DNA of 64,000 bases from Dongia_B sp035539215 (GTDB lineage: Bacteria; Pseudomonadota; Alphaproteobacteria; Dongiales; Dongiaceae): assembly GCA_035539215.1 (NCBI GenBank), contig DATLIX010000134.1:1-64000 (forward strand). The letters run 5' to 3'. Shown here piece by piece: positions 8,550 to 16,700 of the stretch (the stretch's first letter is position 1; the number at the start of each line of letters is the position of its first letter). Position numbers and translations under genes: made by a program. The notes beneath the pieces were generated by a model. It made no database searches, had not been told where the DNA came from, and saw only the letters and a list, made by a program, of their open reading frames with translations.

Positions 8550-9896
8550 ATGAAGACCAAGCTCTTAGGCGTCATTGGTGTCATGTCGACAGCCATCGCG
8601 CTCGCGGCGCCAGCTTTGGCCGATAAGACCAAGATCGATTTCTGGTACGGCAATTCCGGCGATATCAGCAAGCGCGTGCAGGAAGTCTGCCAGCACTTCA
8701 ACGATTCGCAGCAGGATTTCGAAGTCACCTGCACCAGCCAAGGCTCATATGCCGCGGCCGTGCAGAACACTATCGCCGCCTTCCGCGCCGGCAAGCAGCC
8801 GACCATCGTCCAGGTTTTCGACGTCGGCACGCTCGACCTGATGCTCTCGGATGCCTATTACCCGGTCTACAAGCTGATGGCCGATTATGGGTACAAGATC
8901 GACTGGAGCAACTATTTCCCCGGTATCGCCAACTACTTCGCCAGTTCGAAGGGCGAGCTTTATTCGATGCCGTTCAACAATTCGACGGCGCTGCTCTATT
9001 GGAACAAGGATGCCTTCGCCAAGATCGGCAAGTCGGAAGCGCCGAGGACCTGGGAAGAAGCCGCCGATGACATGAAGGCGATGAAGGCCGCCGGCTATGA
9101 ATGCCCCCTCGGCATCAATATCAGCGCCGATGAAAGCTGGCAGCTTCTGGAGCAGTTCTCCGCCATCCATGGCGAACCGATCGCCACCAAGAGCAACGGC
9201 TATCAGGGTCTCGATGCCGATCTGGTTTTCAACAAGACCAAGTTCGTCAAATACGTCACCGATCTGAAGTCCTGGTATGACCAGGGTCTCGTCAAGATCA
9301 AGTCCAAGGAAACCGGCCAGACCATGGTCGAGGCCTTCGCCGGCGGCGATTGCCAGATGATCCTGACATCCGTCGGCGATCACGGCACGATTGGCCGTAC
9401 CGCCAAGCCCGGCATGAACTGGAGCGTCGCCATGCTGCCGGTCTATGCCGGCACCGAGCGCAAGAACTCGCTGGTTGGCGGCGCCTCCCTGTGGGTCCTT
9501 ACCGGCAAGTCGAAGGATGAATACAAGGCGGCAGCAGCCTTCCTGAACTTCATCGCCCAACCGGAACAGGCTCTGTTCTGGTCAACCGTGACCGGCTACA
9601 TCCCGGTGACCAAGAGCGGCTACGACTACATGGTGCAGCAGGGCTTCTACAAGCAGGCAGCCTATCAGGGCCGCGAGGTCGCCATCGAGAGCCTGACCGC
9701 CTCGCAGCCGACCGATGTCAGCCGCGGCATCCGCCTCGGCGGCTTCCTGCAGATCCGCAACGAAGTCGGCAACGGCCTGCAGGCGATCTTCTCCAACAAG
9801 GAATCGGTGCAGCAGGCGCTCGACGAAACGGTCGAGCGCGGCAACGCCATCCTGCGCCGTTTCGAAGCCACTTATAAGGGCAAGACGATCCCCTGA
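8550..9896 (+). CDS. ugpB: sn-Glycerol-3-phosphate ABC transporter substrate-binding protein UgpB
   Basis: Periplasmic binding protein for glycerol-3-phosphate or its diesters, 448 residues. It has a Sec signal peptide (about residues 1-24, ending APALA) and an SBP_bac_1 fold. Family-typical segments include IDFWYGNSGD, QGSYAAAVQNTIAAFRAGKQPTIVQ with the VFDVGTLDLM that follows, and the C-terminal RRFEATYKGKTIP, close to E. coli UgpB. An AGGAAGAGGGAA ribosome-binding site precedes the ATG. The gene starts a ugpB-ugpA-ugpE-ugpC cluster and is followed by two stable hairpins that could raise its mRNA level above that of the membrane components. Confidence 0.93.
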   Translation: MKTKLLGVIGVMSTAIALAAPALADKTKIDFWYGNSGDISKRVQEVCQHFNDSQQDFEVTCTSQGSYAAAVQNTIAAFRAGKQPTIVQVFDVGTLDLMLSDAYYPVYKLMADYGYKIDWSNYFPGIANYFASSKGELYSMPFNNSTALLYWNKDAFAKIGKSEAPRTWEEAADDMKAMKAAGYECPLGINISADESWQLLEQFSAIHGEPIATKSNGYQGLDADLVFNKTKFVKYVTDLKSWYDQGLVKIKSKETGQTMVEAFAGGDCQMILTSVGDHGTIGRTAKPGMNWSVAMLPVYAGTERKNSLVGGASLWVLTGKSKDEYKAAAAFLNFIAQPEQALFWSTVTGYIPVTKSGYDYMVQQGFYKQAAYQGREVAIESLTASQPTDVSRGIRLGGFLQIRNEVGNGLQAIFSNKESVQQALDETVERGNAILRRFEATYKGKTIP

Positions 9897-9917
9897 TCGT
9901 TCTGCCGGGACGAGACC

Positions 9918-9938
9918 GACGGCCGACATGCGGCCGTC
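9918..9938 (+). terminator. Stem-loop 1 in the ugpB-ugpA gap
   Basis: Perfect 8-bp stem GACGGCCG/CGGCCGTC with a 5-nt loop, 21 nt after the ugpB stop. It has no T tract of its own. It is best read as an intercistronic mRNA-stabilising or processing hairpin. Confidence 0.5.
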
Positions 9939-9950
9939 ACCGCTAAAAGG

Positions 9951-9979
9951 CCGCTTCCCTGGTTCGACCGGGGAAGCGG
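9951..9979 (+). terminator. Stem-loop 2 in the ugpB-ugpA gap, possible partial terminator
   Basis: Perfect 9-bp stem CCGCTTCCC/GGGAAGCGG with an 11-nt loop, followed by TCGTTTC. The weak T run suggests partial termination or 3'-end protection of ugpB mRNA, consistent with the need for more binding protein than permease. Confidence 0.5.
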
Positions 9980-10048
9980 TCGTTTCGGGTACTGTGCAGG
10001 AAGTGTCGCGCATCCGCGACACGGCCTTGCGACGACCAGCAGGACGAC

Positions 10049-10933
10049 ATGGAAAAGCGCGCCACTTTCGCCAGCAATCGCACCGGTATCCTGCTGATCC
10101 TGCCGCAGCTGCTGCTGATCTTCACTTTCTTCTACTGGCCGGCCGGCGAAGCTTTGTATTGGGCCTTTACGTTGCAGCGCCCCTGGGGCGGCGGCAATGA
10201 ATGGGTCGGGTTCAGCAATTTCCTCGGTATTCTTGCCGATCCGGTCTATTGGCATTCGATCGGCATCAGCATTCTTTTTGCCGTGGCGGCCAGCGCCGTC
10301 GCCATGGGCATTGCCCTGTTGCTGGCGCTGCTGACCGACCGGCAGTTGCGCGGCTATCGGGTCTATAGCAGCGTCCTCGTCTGGCCCTACGCCATCGCCG
10401 CCCCTGCCCTTGGCCTTGCCTTTCGCTTCATGCTGGCGCCGGAAGCGGGCTTCCTCGCTACGTTCAACAAGGCTTGGCCCGGCTTCTGGAACCCTGCCTT
10501 GAACGGCACCGATGCGATGATCGCCATCATCATCGCCTATGCCTGGAAATATATCGGCTACAACTTCATCTTCTTCCTGGCCGCCTTGCATTCGATCCCG
10601 CGCTCGCTGCTGGAAGCAGGTGCCATGGACGGCGCCGGCATCACCCGGCGCATGCGCGATATCCAGCTGCCGCTGCTGGCCCCGACGCTGTTCTTCCTGA
10701 TCATCGTCAACCTGACCGACAGCTTCACCGACAGTTTCGGCATCGTCGACATCATGACCGGCGGCGGGCCGGCCCGAGCCACCGAGCTGATGGTCTTCAA
10801 GATCTATTTCGACGGGTTCAAAGGTCTCGACTATTCCGGCGCGGCCGCCCAGAGCATCATCCTGATGCTGCTGGTTATTCTTCTCACCATCGCGCAGTTC
10901 CGCTTCGTCGAGCGGCGCATCCATTACAAATAG
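10049..10933 (+). CDS. ugpA: sn-Glycerol-3-phosphate ABC transporter permease UgpA
   Basis: First inner-membrane permease of the Ugp importer, 294 residues with six predicted helices. MalF-type features include TFFYWPAGEALYWAFTLQ at the N-terminus and the EAA loop LEAGAMDGAGITRRMRDIQL near residues 189-208, followed by APTLFFLIIVN. A TGGGPARAT segment near 235 is typical of UgpA. The start lies after the intergenic hairpins, 152 nt from the ugpB stop. ugpE begins 8 nt after its stop. Confidence 0.94.
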   Translation: MEKRATFASNRTGILLILPQLLLIFTFFYWPAGEALYWAFTLQRPWGGGNEWVGFSNFLGILADPVYWHSIGISILFAVAASAVAMGIALLLALLTDRQLRGYRVYSSVLVWPYAIAAPALGLAFRFMLAPEAGFLATFNKAWPGFWNPALNGTDAMIAIIIAYAWKYIGYNFIFFLAALHSIPRSLLEAGAMDGAGITRRMRDIQLPLLAPTLFFLIIVNLTDSFTDSFGIVDIMTGGGPARATELMVFKIYFDGFKGLDYSGAAAQSIILMLLVILLTIAQFRFVERRIHYK

Positions 10934-10941
10934 AGGCCGGG

Positions 10942-11856
10942 ATGGTTGAACGCAGCCGCCGCTTCGATCTCATTGCCCAGGCCGTCCTGGTGCTCGGCCT
11001 GATCATCGCCTTGCTGCCCTTTATCATCGTGGCAATCGCCGCCTCGCATGATCTGCCGACCGTCAACAAGGTGCCGATGCCGCTGGCGCCGGGTCATGAT
11101 TTCGTAAAAAACGTCGTCGAAGCTTGGCAGCGCGCCGATCTCGGCACCAAGCTGATCAACAGCCTGATCTTCGCCGGCGGCGTCGCCCTCGGCAAAGTCT
11201 TCATCGCCGCCCTCTCCGCCTTCTCCATCGTCTATTTCCGTTACCGCGGGCGTATGGTGATCTTCTGGCTGATCTTCATCACCCTGATGCTGCCTTTGGA
11301 AGTGCGCATCGTGCCGACCTATTCGGTAGCCGCCAACGTGCTCAGCCCCTATCAGACAATTCTCGACCTGACGGGCATCACCTGGCTGATCCAGCAGGTC
11401 AGCGGCCTTCAAGTGTCGCTGCAATGGGGCCTGCTCAATTCCTATACCGGCCTCATCGCACCGCTGGTTGCCACCGCCACCGGCACTTTTCTCTACCGCC
11501 AGTTCTTCCTCACCTTGCCGGAGGAGTGGGTCGAAGCAGCCAAGATGGATGGTGCGGGTCCGCTCCATTTCTTCATCGATGTGCTGTTGCCGGTTTCACG
11601 CACCAATATGGTGGCGCTCGGCACCATTATGTTCGTCTGGGCCTGGAATCAGTATCTCTGGCCGCTGCTGGTAACCACCGATCCCGGGCATGCCACGGCG
11701 GTGATGGAACTGAAGGAACTGATCCCCTCCACCTATGGCATTCCCGACTGGAATGTCGCCATGGCCGGCACGCTGATCGTCATGCTGCCGCCTCTCATCG
11801 TCGTCGTGCTGATGCAGCGCTGGTTCGTGCGCGGCCTGATTGCGACAGAGAAATGA
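10942..11856 (+). CDS. ugpE: sn-Glycerol-3-phosphate ABC transporter permease UgpE
   Basis: Second Ugp permease, 304 residues with six predicted membrane helices, MalG type. The ATG at 10942 (MVERSRRFDLIAQ) was chosen because family homology begins there and the frame upstream lies inside ugpA. The EAA loop EEWVEAAKMDGAGPLHFF lies near residues 193-210, and the C-terminus ends with the common RWFVRGLIATEK. Together with UgpA it forms the translocation pore. ugpC follows after 22 nt. Confidence 0.93.
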   Translation: MVERSRRFDLIAQAVLVLGLIIALLPFIIVAIAASHDLPTVNKVPMPLAPGHDFVKNVVEAWQRADLGTKLINSLIFAGGVALGKVFIAALSAFSIVYFRYRGRMVIFWLIFITLMLPLEVRIVPTYSVAANVLSPYQTILDLTGITWLIQQVSGLQVSLQWGLLNSYTGLIAPLVATATGTFLYRQFFLTLPEEWVEAAKMDGAGPLHFFIDVLLPVSRTNMVALGTIMFVWAWNQYLWPLLVTTDPGHATAVMELKELIPSTYGIPDWNVAMAGTLIVMLPPLIVVVLMQRWFVRGLIATEK

Positions 11857-11878
11857 TCTGATAACGGGAACCCAAGCC

Positions 11879-13000
11879 ATGAGCCGGATCGTCATCCGCA
11901 ATCTGCGCAAAGCCTATCACCGCACCGAGATCGTGCGCGACCTCGACCTCGCCATCGAGGACGGCGAATTCGTCGTCGTGCTGGGTCCCTCCGGCTGCGG
12001 CAAATCCACCCTGCTGCGCATGATCGCCGGCCTTGAGGAGATCACCGGCGGTGAGATCGAAATCGACGGCCGCGTCGTCAACCGGCTGGAGCCGCGCGAA
12101 CGCGGCTGCGCCATGGTGTTCCAGAATTACGCTCTTTATCCGCATATGACCGTCGCCGAAAATATCGGCTACGGATTGAAGGTAGCCGGCGTCAGGAAAG
12201 AGGAGCGCAGCCAGCGTGTCGCCGCCGTCGCCGCCACGCTTGGCCTCGGCGAGATGCTGACCCGCAAGCCCTCCGCCCTGTCGGGCGGCCAGCGCCAGCG
12301 CGTCGCCATGGGCCGCGCCATGATCCGCGAGCCGCGCGTCTTCCTGTTCGACGAACCGCTCTCCAATCTCGATGCGAAATTGCGGGCGCAGCTGCGGCTG
12401 GAGATCCGCCAGCTGCATCAGCGGCTCAAAACCACCAGCATCTTCGTCACTCATGACCAGATCGAAGCCATGACGCTCGCCGATAAGCTGGTCGTGCTGA
12501 ACAAGGGCCGCATCGAGCAATTGGGAACCCCGGCCGAGATCTACCACCGGCCCAACAGCCTGTTCGTCGCCGAATTCATCGGCGCGCCGCCGATGAACAT
12601 CCTGGCCAGCGAGGTGCGCGAGGACCGTTTCCTGCATTTGGCCCGCGATTGGCGCCTGCCGGTCGCCGATCACATCGCCAACGGCCCCTTCAAGATTGGC
12701 TTCCGCCCGGAAGACGTCGCCGTCACGCAGCAGCCGATCCCCGGCAGCGCCGCCTTCGACGTGCTGCTGGTCGAGGAGCTCGGCATGGGGCAATTAGCCC
12801 ATGGGAAAGTGGGCGATGCCACCATTGTCGTCCACCTGCCGAAGGGCAGCGCGCCGGTCGCCGGCCAGCGGCTCTTCGTCTCCGTGCCGGCAGCGCACCT
12901 GCATGTCTTCGACAGTGAACATGGCCGGCGCCTCGACATCGATCCCATTATCGCCGAGGACGGGTTGCATCAGGTGGTGGGTTTCGCTGCACCGCGCTGA
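11879..13000 (+). CDS. ugpC: sn-Glycerol-3-phosphate ABC transporter ATP-binding protein UgpC
   Basis: ATPase of the Ugp importer, 373 residues. It shows Walker A GPSGCGKST (about 36-44), Q-loop MVFQNYALYPHMTVAENI, signature LSGGQRQR, Walker B VFLFDEP with D-loop SNLDAKLR, and switch His in VTHDQ. A TOBE/OB regulatory domain follows from about residue 240 (AEFIGAPPMN), as in MalK and UgpC. Start chosen at the ATG at 11879 (MSRIVIRNLRKAYHRTE), with an upstream AACGGGA; an in-frame start at 11840 would overlap ugpE. Last gene of the operon, convergent with the aldolase-SDR gene 27 nt away. Confidence 0.94.
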   Translation: MSRIVIRNLRKAYHRTEIVRDLDLAIEDGEFVVVLGPSGCGKSTLLRMIAGLEEITGGEIEIDGRVVNRLEPRERGCAMVFQNYALYPHMTVAENIGYGLKVAGVRKEERSQRVAAVAATLGLGEMLTRKPSALSGGQRQRVAMGRAMIREPRVFLFDEPLSNLDAKLRAQLRLEIRQLHQRLKTTSIFVTHDQIEAMTLADKLVVLNKGRIEQLGTPAEIYHRPNSLFVAEFIGAPPMNILASEVREDRFLHLARDWRLPVADHIANGPFKIGFRPEDVAVTQQPIPGSAAFDVLLVEELGMGQLAHGKVGDATIVVHLPKGSAPVAGQRLFVSVPAAHLHVFDSEHGRRLDIDPIIAEDGLHQVVGFAAPR

Positions 13001-13006
13001 GCGCTT

Positions 13007-13038
13007 TCAGCAAAGGATGGCGCGCGTCTATTTGCTGA
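13007..13038. terminator. Inverted repeat between convergent ugpC and aldolase-SDR gene
   Basis: TCAGCAAA at 13007-13014 and TTTGCTGA at 13031-13038 form a perfect 8-bp stem around a 16-nt loop. It spans the tail-to-tail junction and covers the stop of the minus-strand gene. There is no T tract, so it is at best a weak bidirectional terminator. Confidence 0.3.
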
Positions 13039-14518
13039 GGTGCCCGGCGAAACGCTTCTCCGCCGCCTTCGGATCATTGACCGCGCCATAGGCAATGCCG
13101 CCCGCCATATCGCCGGGATAGACTTCTTCCAGCCGCAGCTTGAGGCCCTGCACCAGCGACCGCGCGACATAGGCCGGCGCCGTCTTCGGCAGGCCGAGCG
13201 AGCGCACGGAATCGGTCTCGATCAGGCCCGGCAGCACTGCCAGCACATGGGTGCCCTGTTGTCCCAGCTCCGCACGCAAGGCCTGGGTAAGGCTGAGCAG
13301 GGCCGCCTTGGAGGCGCAGAAAGAGCCCATCAGCGGCAGATTGGCCTGGGCATGGCTGGCGACCAGATTGGCGATGGCGCCACCGCCATTGGCACGCAGC
13401 ACCGGCGCGAAGGCGCGGCACATGGCAAGCGTACCGAAGTAATTGACTTCCATCTCATGCCGGGCGGCGTCGATATCGTTGCTGGCGATGAGCGGCGTCA
13501 GATGATTGTCGCCGGCATTGTTGACGAGCAATGTCACATCCGCACAGGCCCGCGCGGCCGCCTCGATATCCTCCGGCCTGGTGATATCGAGCTGCACCCC
13601 GATCAGGCGATCGGGAGTGGTTGCCAGCAGGGATTTGAGGCTGTCGCGCTCGCGGGCCGCGCAATAGATCTTGCCGGCGCCCGCCTGCAGCAAAGCCTGC
13701 ACGATCTCGCGCCCGAGGCCACGATTGGCACCGGTTACCAGGGCCACGGCACCCGCCACCGGATCCTGGCCGCTGCCGGGCCGGAACCGGTCGATCTGTG
13801 CCTTTGACGGCCCCTGCACGAGATCCTGATCATTGGCGAGGATCACCAGTTGGAAGCCCTGGGCGCGGCGATCCGCCGCCATGGCGCCATGCGGCGTAAA
13901 GATGCCGCTATATTTGCCGGCCGCCAGGGTCGCCGCCTTGATGCGTTCCACCGCCTGCTGATGGCGCGGACCGAAATCCGGAAAGGCGCCGATCGACAAG
14001 GCGAGGTCGAAGGGACCGATGAAGACCATATCGACTCCCGGTACAGCAGCGATCGCAGCGGCATTCTCCATGCCCTTGGCGGTTTCGATCATCACCGCCA
14101 CGAAAGTATCTTCATTGGCCCCGGAGACATAGGAGAGCGCGTCGAACACGGGCCGCACATTGCCGAAGCTGCGCTGGCCGCGCGGCGGGTATTTGGCGGC
14201 AGCCACCGCCGCCTCCGCTTCTTCCGCGGTTTCGACAAAAGGCACGATGACGCCACGGGCACCGGCATCGAGCGCACTGCCGATCGCGTAAGGCGTATTC
14301 GCCGAAACACGGCACAGAACCGTCGTCAGCTGCCGTACGTGACCGATGCCGAGTTCCAGCGTCTCCCGTGTCCAAAGTCCGTGCTGAAGATCAAACACCA
14401 TGGCATCGGGCCTACCCTGCGCCATGATTTCGGCGACTGCGGGCGATCCCAGAGCTAGCCAATGGCAACCGACGCAGTGACCCGCCGCGAGCTGTTGCAG
14501 GATGGGATTGCTGGACAT
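13028..14518 (-). CDS. HpcH/HpaI-type aldolase fused to short-chain dehydrogenase domain
   Basis: A continuous 496-residue protein with two enzyme-type domains. Residues about 1-235 are an HpcH/HpaI class II pyruvate aldolase: DLQHG (His46; the usual acid is Gln45), substrate Arg70, metal ligands Glu145 (MIETAKG) and Asp171 (IGPFDL). After a linker (about 231-254), residues about 257-496 are a classical SDR with TGANRGLG (262-269) and LVNNAG. The catalytic Tyr of YxxxK is Phe400 (SFCASKAA, Lys404), so normal SDR catalysis is doubtful. The start at 14518 was chosen because homology begins with MSSNPILQQLAAG; the upstream in-frame extension is not protein-like. Substrate unknown. The two domains would fit an aldol cleavage/carbonyl handling pair, but that is inference. 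Confidence 0.8.
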   Translation of the reverse strand: MSSNPILQQLAAGHCVGCHWLALGSPAVAEIMAQGRPDAMVFDLQHGLWTRETLELGIGHVRQLTTVLCRVSANTPYAIGSALDAGARGVIVPFVETAEEAEAAVAAAKYPPRGQRSFGNVRPVFDALSYVSGANEDTFVAVMIETAKGMENAAAIAAVPGVDMVFIGPFDLALSIGAFPDFGPRHQQAVERIKAATLAAGKYSGIFTPHGAMAADRRAQGFQLVILANDQDLVQGPSKAQIDRFRPGSGQDPVAGAVALVTGANRGLGREIVQALLQAGAGKIYCAARERDSLKSLLATTPDRLIGVQLDITRPEDIEAAARACADVTLLVNNAGDNHLTPLIASNDIDAARHEMEVNYFGTLAMCRAFAPVLRANGGGAIANLVASHAQANLPLMGSFCASKAALLSLTQALRAELGQQGTHVLAVLPGLIETDSVRSLGLPKTAPAYVARSLVQGLKLRLEEVYPGDMAGGIAYGAVNDPKAAEKRFAGHLSK

Positions 14519-14938
14519 GATGCGAACTCCGCTGACGCCGATGGGCGGCCACGATAGGCGAAAGCGCCGGGCTCGATAAGCCTTTCCCGCGCAAGGCTGT
14601 TTTGCCGCGTATGAGGAACACGGGGCAGAACCGGGCAAACTCCGCCAAGGCCCCGTATTGCTGCTGAAAAAGGCCATTATCATGCTGCGGCGCAACATGG
14701 CCGTGGATATATTTATGCGTTTTACCAACTAGTTATCAAATAATTCTCATCTAAAGTATTGAAATGTGCCACACGTTAAGCTAGAATCACTTTGTCCCGG
14801 CTCCCTTCGGCTTTCAAGCGACGATGGGCAGGACGGCAGTGCCGCAGAGCGTCTGGCGGGCACCCGGAACGCGATGAGCTGTGGGTCGCCCTGGCGGCCC
14901 GTGACGAACCGGGTGCCACGACGAATCGGGGGGTCGCG
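14519..14938. other. Intergenic region between divergent aldolase-SDR and AMIN-protein genes
   Basis: About 420 nt without a credible gene. The part at 14700-14800 is clearly richer in A/T than its surroundings (for example ATATATTTATGCG and AACTAGTTATCAAAT) and probably carries the promoters of both divergent genes. No clear operator was recognised. Confidence 0.4.
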
Positions 14939-15736
14939 ATGAAGCGTCTATTGGCGGTTCTCTTCCTGCTGGTTCCCGGAACGGCGCTGGCTGCGCCGCG
15001 GGTGAGCGAGGCACGTTTGTCAAACGACGGCGCGCATGCGCGGCTGGAACTGACAGTGAGCGGCGCGCCGGATTTCCACGTCTTCTATCTCGCCAATCCC
15101 TATCGCATCGTGATCGACATGGATGCCGTGGATTGGCGCGCGGCGCTGCCACCCAGGAGCATCGGCGACGGCCCGGTCAGCAATCTGCGGCACGGTGTGC
15201 AGAAATCAGGCGCGGCGCGGCTGGTTCTGGATCTTGCCGTCCCGGCACGGATTTCCAGCGCGCATTATCAGGCCGGCACAAAGGCCAGCAAACGCCTTGT
15301 CATCGACGTGCGGCAGGTGAGCGCCGCCAATTTCGCCGCTGCTATGATTCGCCGTCAGCCCACCGCCAAGGCGGTGGATGAGGCCGCCAACATGCAGACC
15401 GCCGCCGGTCAGCCAGCCAATGATCGCTCCGGTGGCAATCGCGCCGGTGCCGCGCCCAGGGACAACTGGGCCGCAGCCAAACAGGCGGCGGGGACAGCCG
15501 CACCCCAGGCTTCGAATGGATCACAGGATCAATCCGCTTCCCAGACCGATCGCCCGGCAAAGCAGATCTATCGCGACCCGCTGCTGACCGCTGCCGATGC
15601 CGATCTGCGCAGCCATGCGCAACAGAACCAAAGCGATCCGCTCGAATATACCAGCCCGGACGGCTACTATTTTTCCTATATGCGGCCGCCCGGATCACTG
15701 TTCGGCGCCGGGGTTACCGTCGGCATGCAGTTCTGA
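14939..15736 (+). CDS. Exported AMIN-domain protein without amidase domain
   Basis: A 265-residue protein with a signal peptide (MKRLLAVLFLLVPGTALA, cut near residue 19) and an AMIN domain at about residues 22-120. The AMIN strand pattern is visible in ARLELTVSGAPDFHVFYLAN, the PYRIVIDMDAVDW that follows, and ARLVLDLAVP. In AmiC-type amidases this domain binds peptidoglycan or targets the septum, but here no amidase catalytic domain follows. The remaining 140 residues are low-complexity (Ala/Gln/Asn-rich) and end in a short conserved-looking tail (DGYYFSYMRPPGSLFGAG). It may be a periplasmic wall-binding accessory protein. Start chosen at the ATG giving a clean signal peptide. Confidence 0.7.
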   Translation: MKRLLAVLFLLVPGTALAAPRVSEARLSNDGAHARLELTVSGAPDFHVFYLANPYRIVIDMDAVDWRAALPPRSIGDGPVSNLRHGVQKSGAARLVLDLAVPARISSAHYQAGTKASKRLVIDVRQVSAANFAAAMIRRQPTAKAVDEAANMQTAAGQPANDRSGGNRAGAAPRDNWAAAKQAAGTAAPQASNGSQDQSASQTDRPAKQIYRDPLLTAADADLRSHAQQNQSDPLEYTSPDGYYFSYMRPPGSLFGAGVTVGMQF

Positions 15737-15895
15737 TCTGGCCAATGCCGCGGGCGCCGGCGTCCCCGATCCCCTGGAACGCTAATTCATTTGCAATCGC
15801 CCGCGCGCACCCGCAGGCTGGAGCGGTAGATCATCGCCGCCCGCCGCTGTCCAGAGGAGACTGTCGGCCGGGCAGCACAGCAGGGGAGGCCGCCC

Positions 15896-16663
15896 ATGCC
15901 CTATGTACAGCGCAATTCGAAGCTGGAAATCATCGGTCTTTTCGCCAATCCGCTGCCTGGCCTTGCCGAGGAATTCGTCGCCGAGGAGCATCCGGACGTC
16001 CTTGCCCTGCGGGACGAGATGGGAGCCACCGAATGGCCCTCGCAAATGCCCTCCACCACCGAAATGCGCCGCATGGAGCGCGAGCAGCAGGAGATCAGCG
16101 CCGATGGTACCGCCATGGATGCGGCGATCGTGCATTTCCTGAAGGCCTGGAGCAATCTCGAGACCAGCCTCAGCACGCTGCTCTATGAAGCGCTCGATAT
16201 CCGGCCGCGCAGCAGCCGGGTTGCCTATGCGATCTATTACAGCGCACCGGGTTTTGAAGCACGGCTGCGCCTGCTGACTGAAGTCTTCGAACAGCTGGCA
16301 GCCGAGCAGATCGAGCTGCGCGATTTTCCCACCCTGTGGCAGCGCATCCGCCAGCAGATGCAGATGTTTCGCGAGCCGCGCGATCTCGTCGCCCATGGCG
16401 CGCGGATCGTTCTGGCGATCGACGGGCGCAATGCCGTGCGCCTGACCTCGCCTGCCCACGACGCCAGGCGCGCCGGCCGCACCGATCCGCGCGGTGCCGC
16501 CTATGGCGGTTCGGCGGCTGATATCACCGGTGCCGCCGATCGAGTGGCCGTGCTGCAGTTGGATATCGACCGCCTCAACCGCTTGTTCACGATGCTCAAC
16601 AATCGGGAATTGACCGGCTTTCAGCGCTTGCTGGGGGAGTTGCGCGAGAGCTGCGCCGCCTAG
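15896..16663 (+). CDS. HEPN-like protein with R-x4-H motif, function unknown
   Basis: A 255-residue cytosolic protein. The N-terminus (MPYVQRNSKLEIIGLFANPL, then PGLAEEFVAEEHPD) looks like a short beta-unit found in small alphaproteobacterial and phage-type proteins. Residues about 72-170 are all-helical: AIVHFLKAWSNLETSLSTLL, a second helix pair around 110-135, then FREPRDLVAHGAR with Arg162 and His167 spaced R-x4-H. That spacing and helical context resemble HEPN RNase-type domains, but the match is by eye only. The C-terminal region ends in another helix (VLQLDIDRLNRLFTMLNN). No nucleotidyltransferase partner is adjacent, so a classic MNT/HEPN pair is not supported. Confidence 0.5.
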   Translation: MPYVQRNSKLEIIGLFANPLPGLAEEFVAEEHPDVLALRDEMGATEWPSQMPSTTEMRRMEREQQEISADGTAMDAAIVHFLKAWSNLETSLSTLLYEALDIRPRSSRVAYAIYYSAPGFEARLRLLTEVFEQLAAEQIELRDFPTLWQRIRQQMQMFREPRDLVAHGARIVLAIDGRNAVRLTSPAHDARRAGRTDPRGAAYGGSAADITGAADRVAVLQLDIDRLNRLFTMLNNRELTGFQRLLGELRESCAA

Positions 16664-16684
16664 AGGCGCAACTAGTCGGCTCCG

Positions 16685-16700
16685 GCACGAATAATCGTGC
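16685..16700. terminator. Short hairpin between convergent genes
   Basis: GCACGA-ATAA-TCGTGC: a perfect 6-bp stem with a tetraloop, placed exactly between the plus-strand HEPN-like gene and the stop of the minus-strand PAS gene. It has no T tract; weak terminator candidate. Confidence 0.35.
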
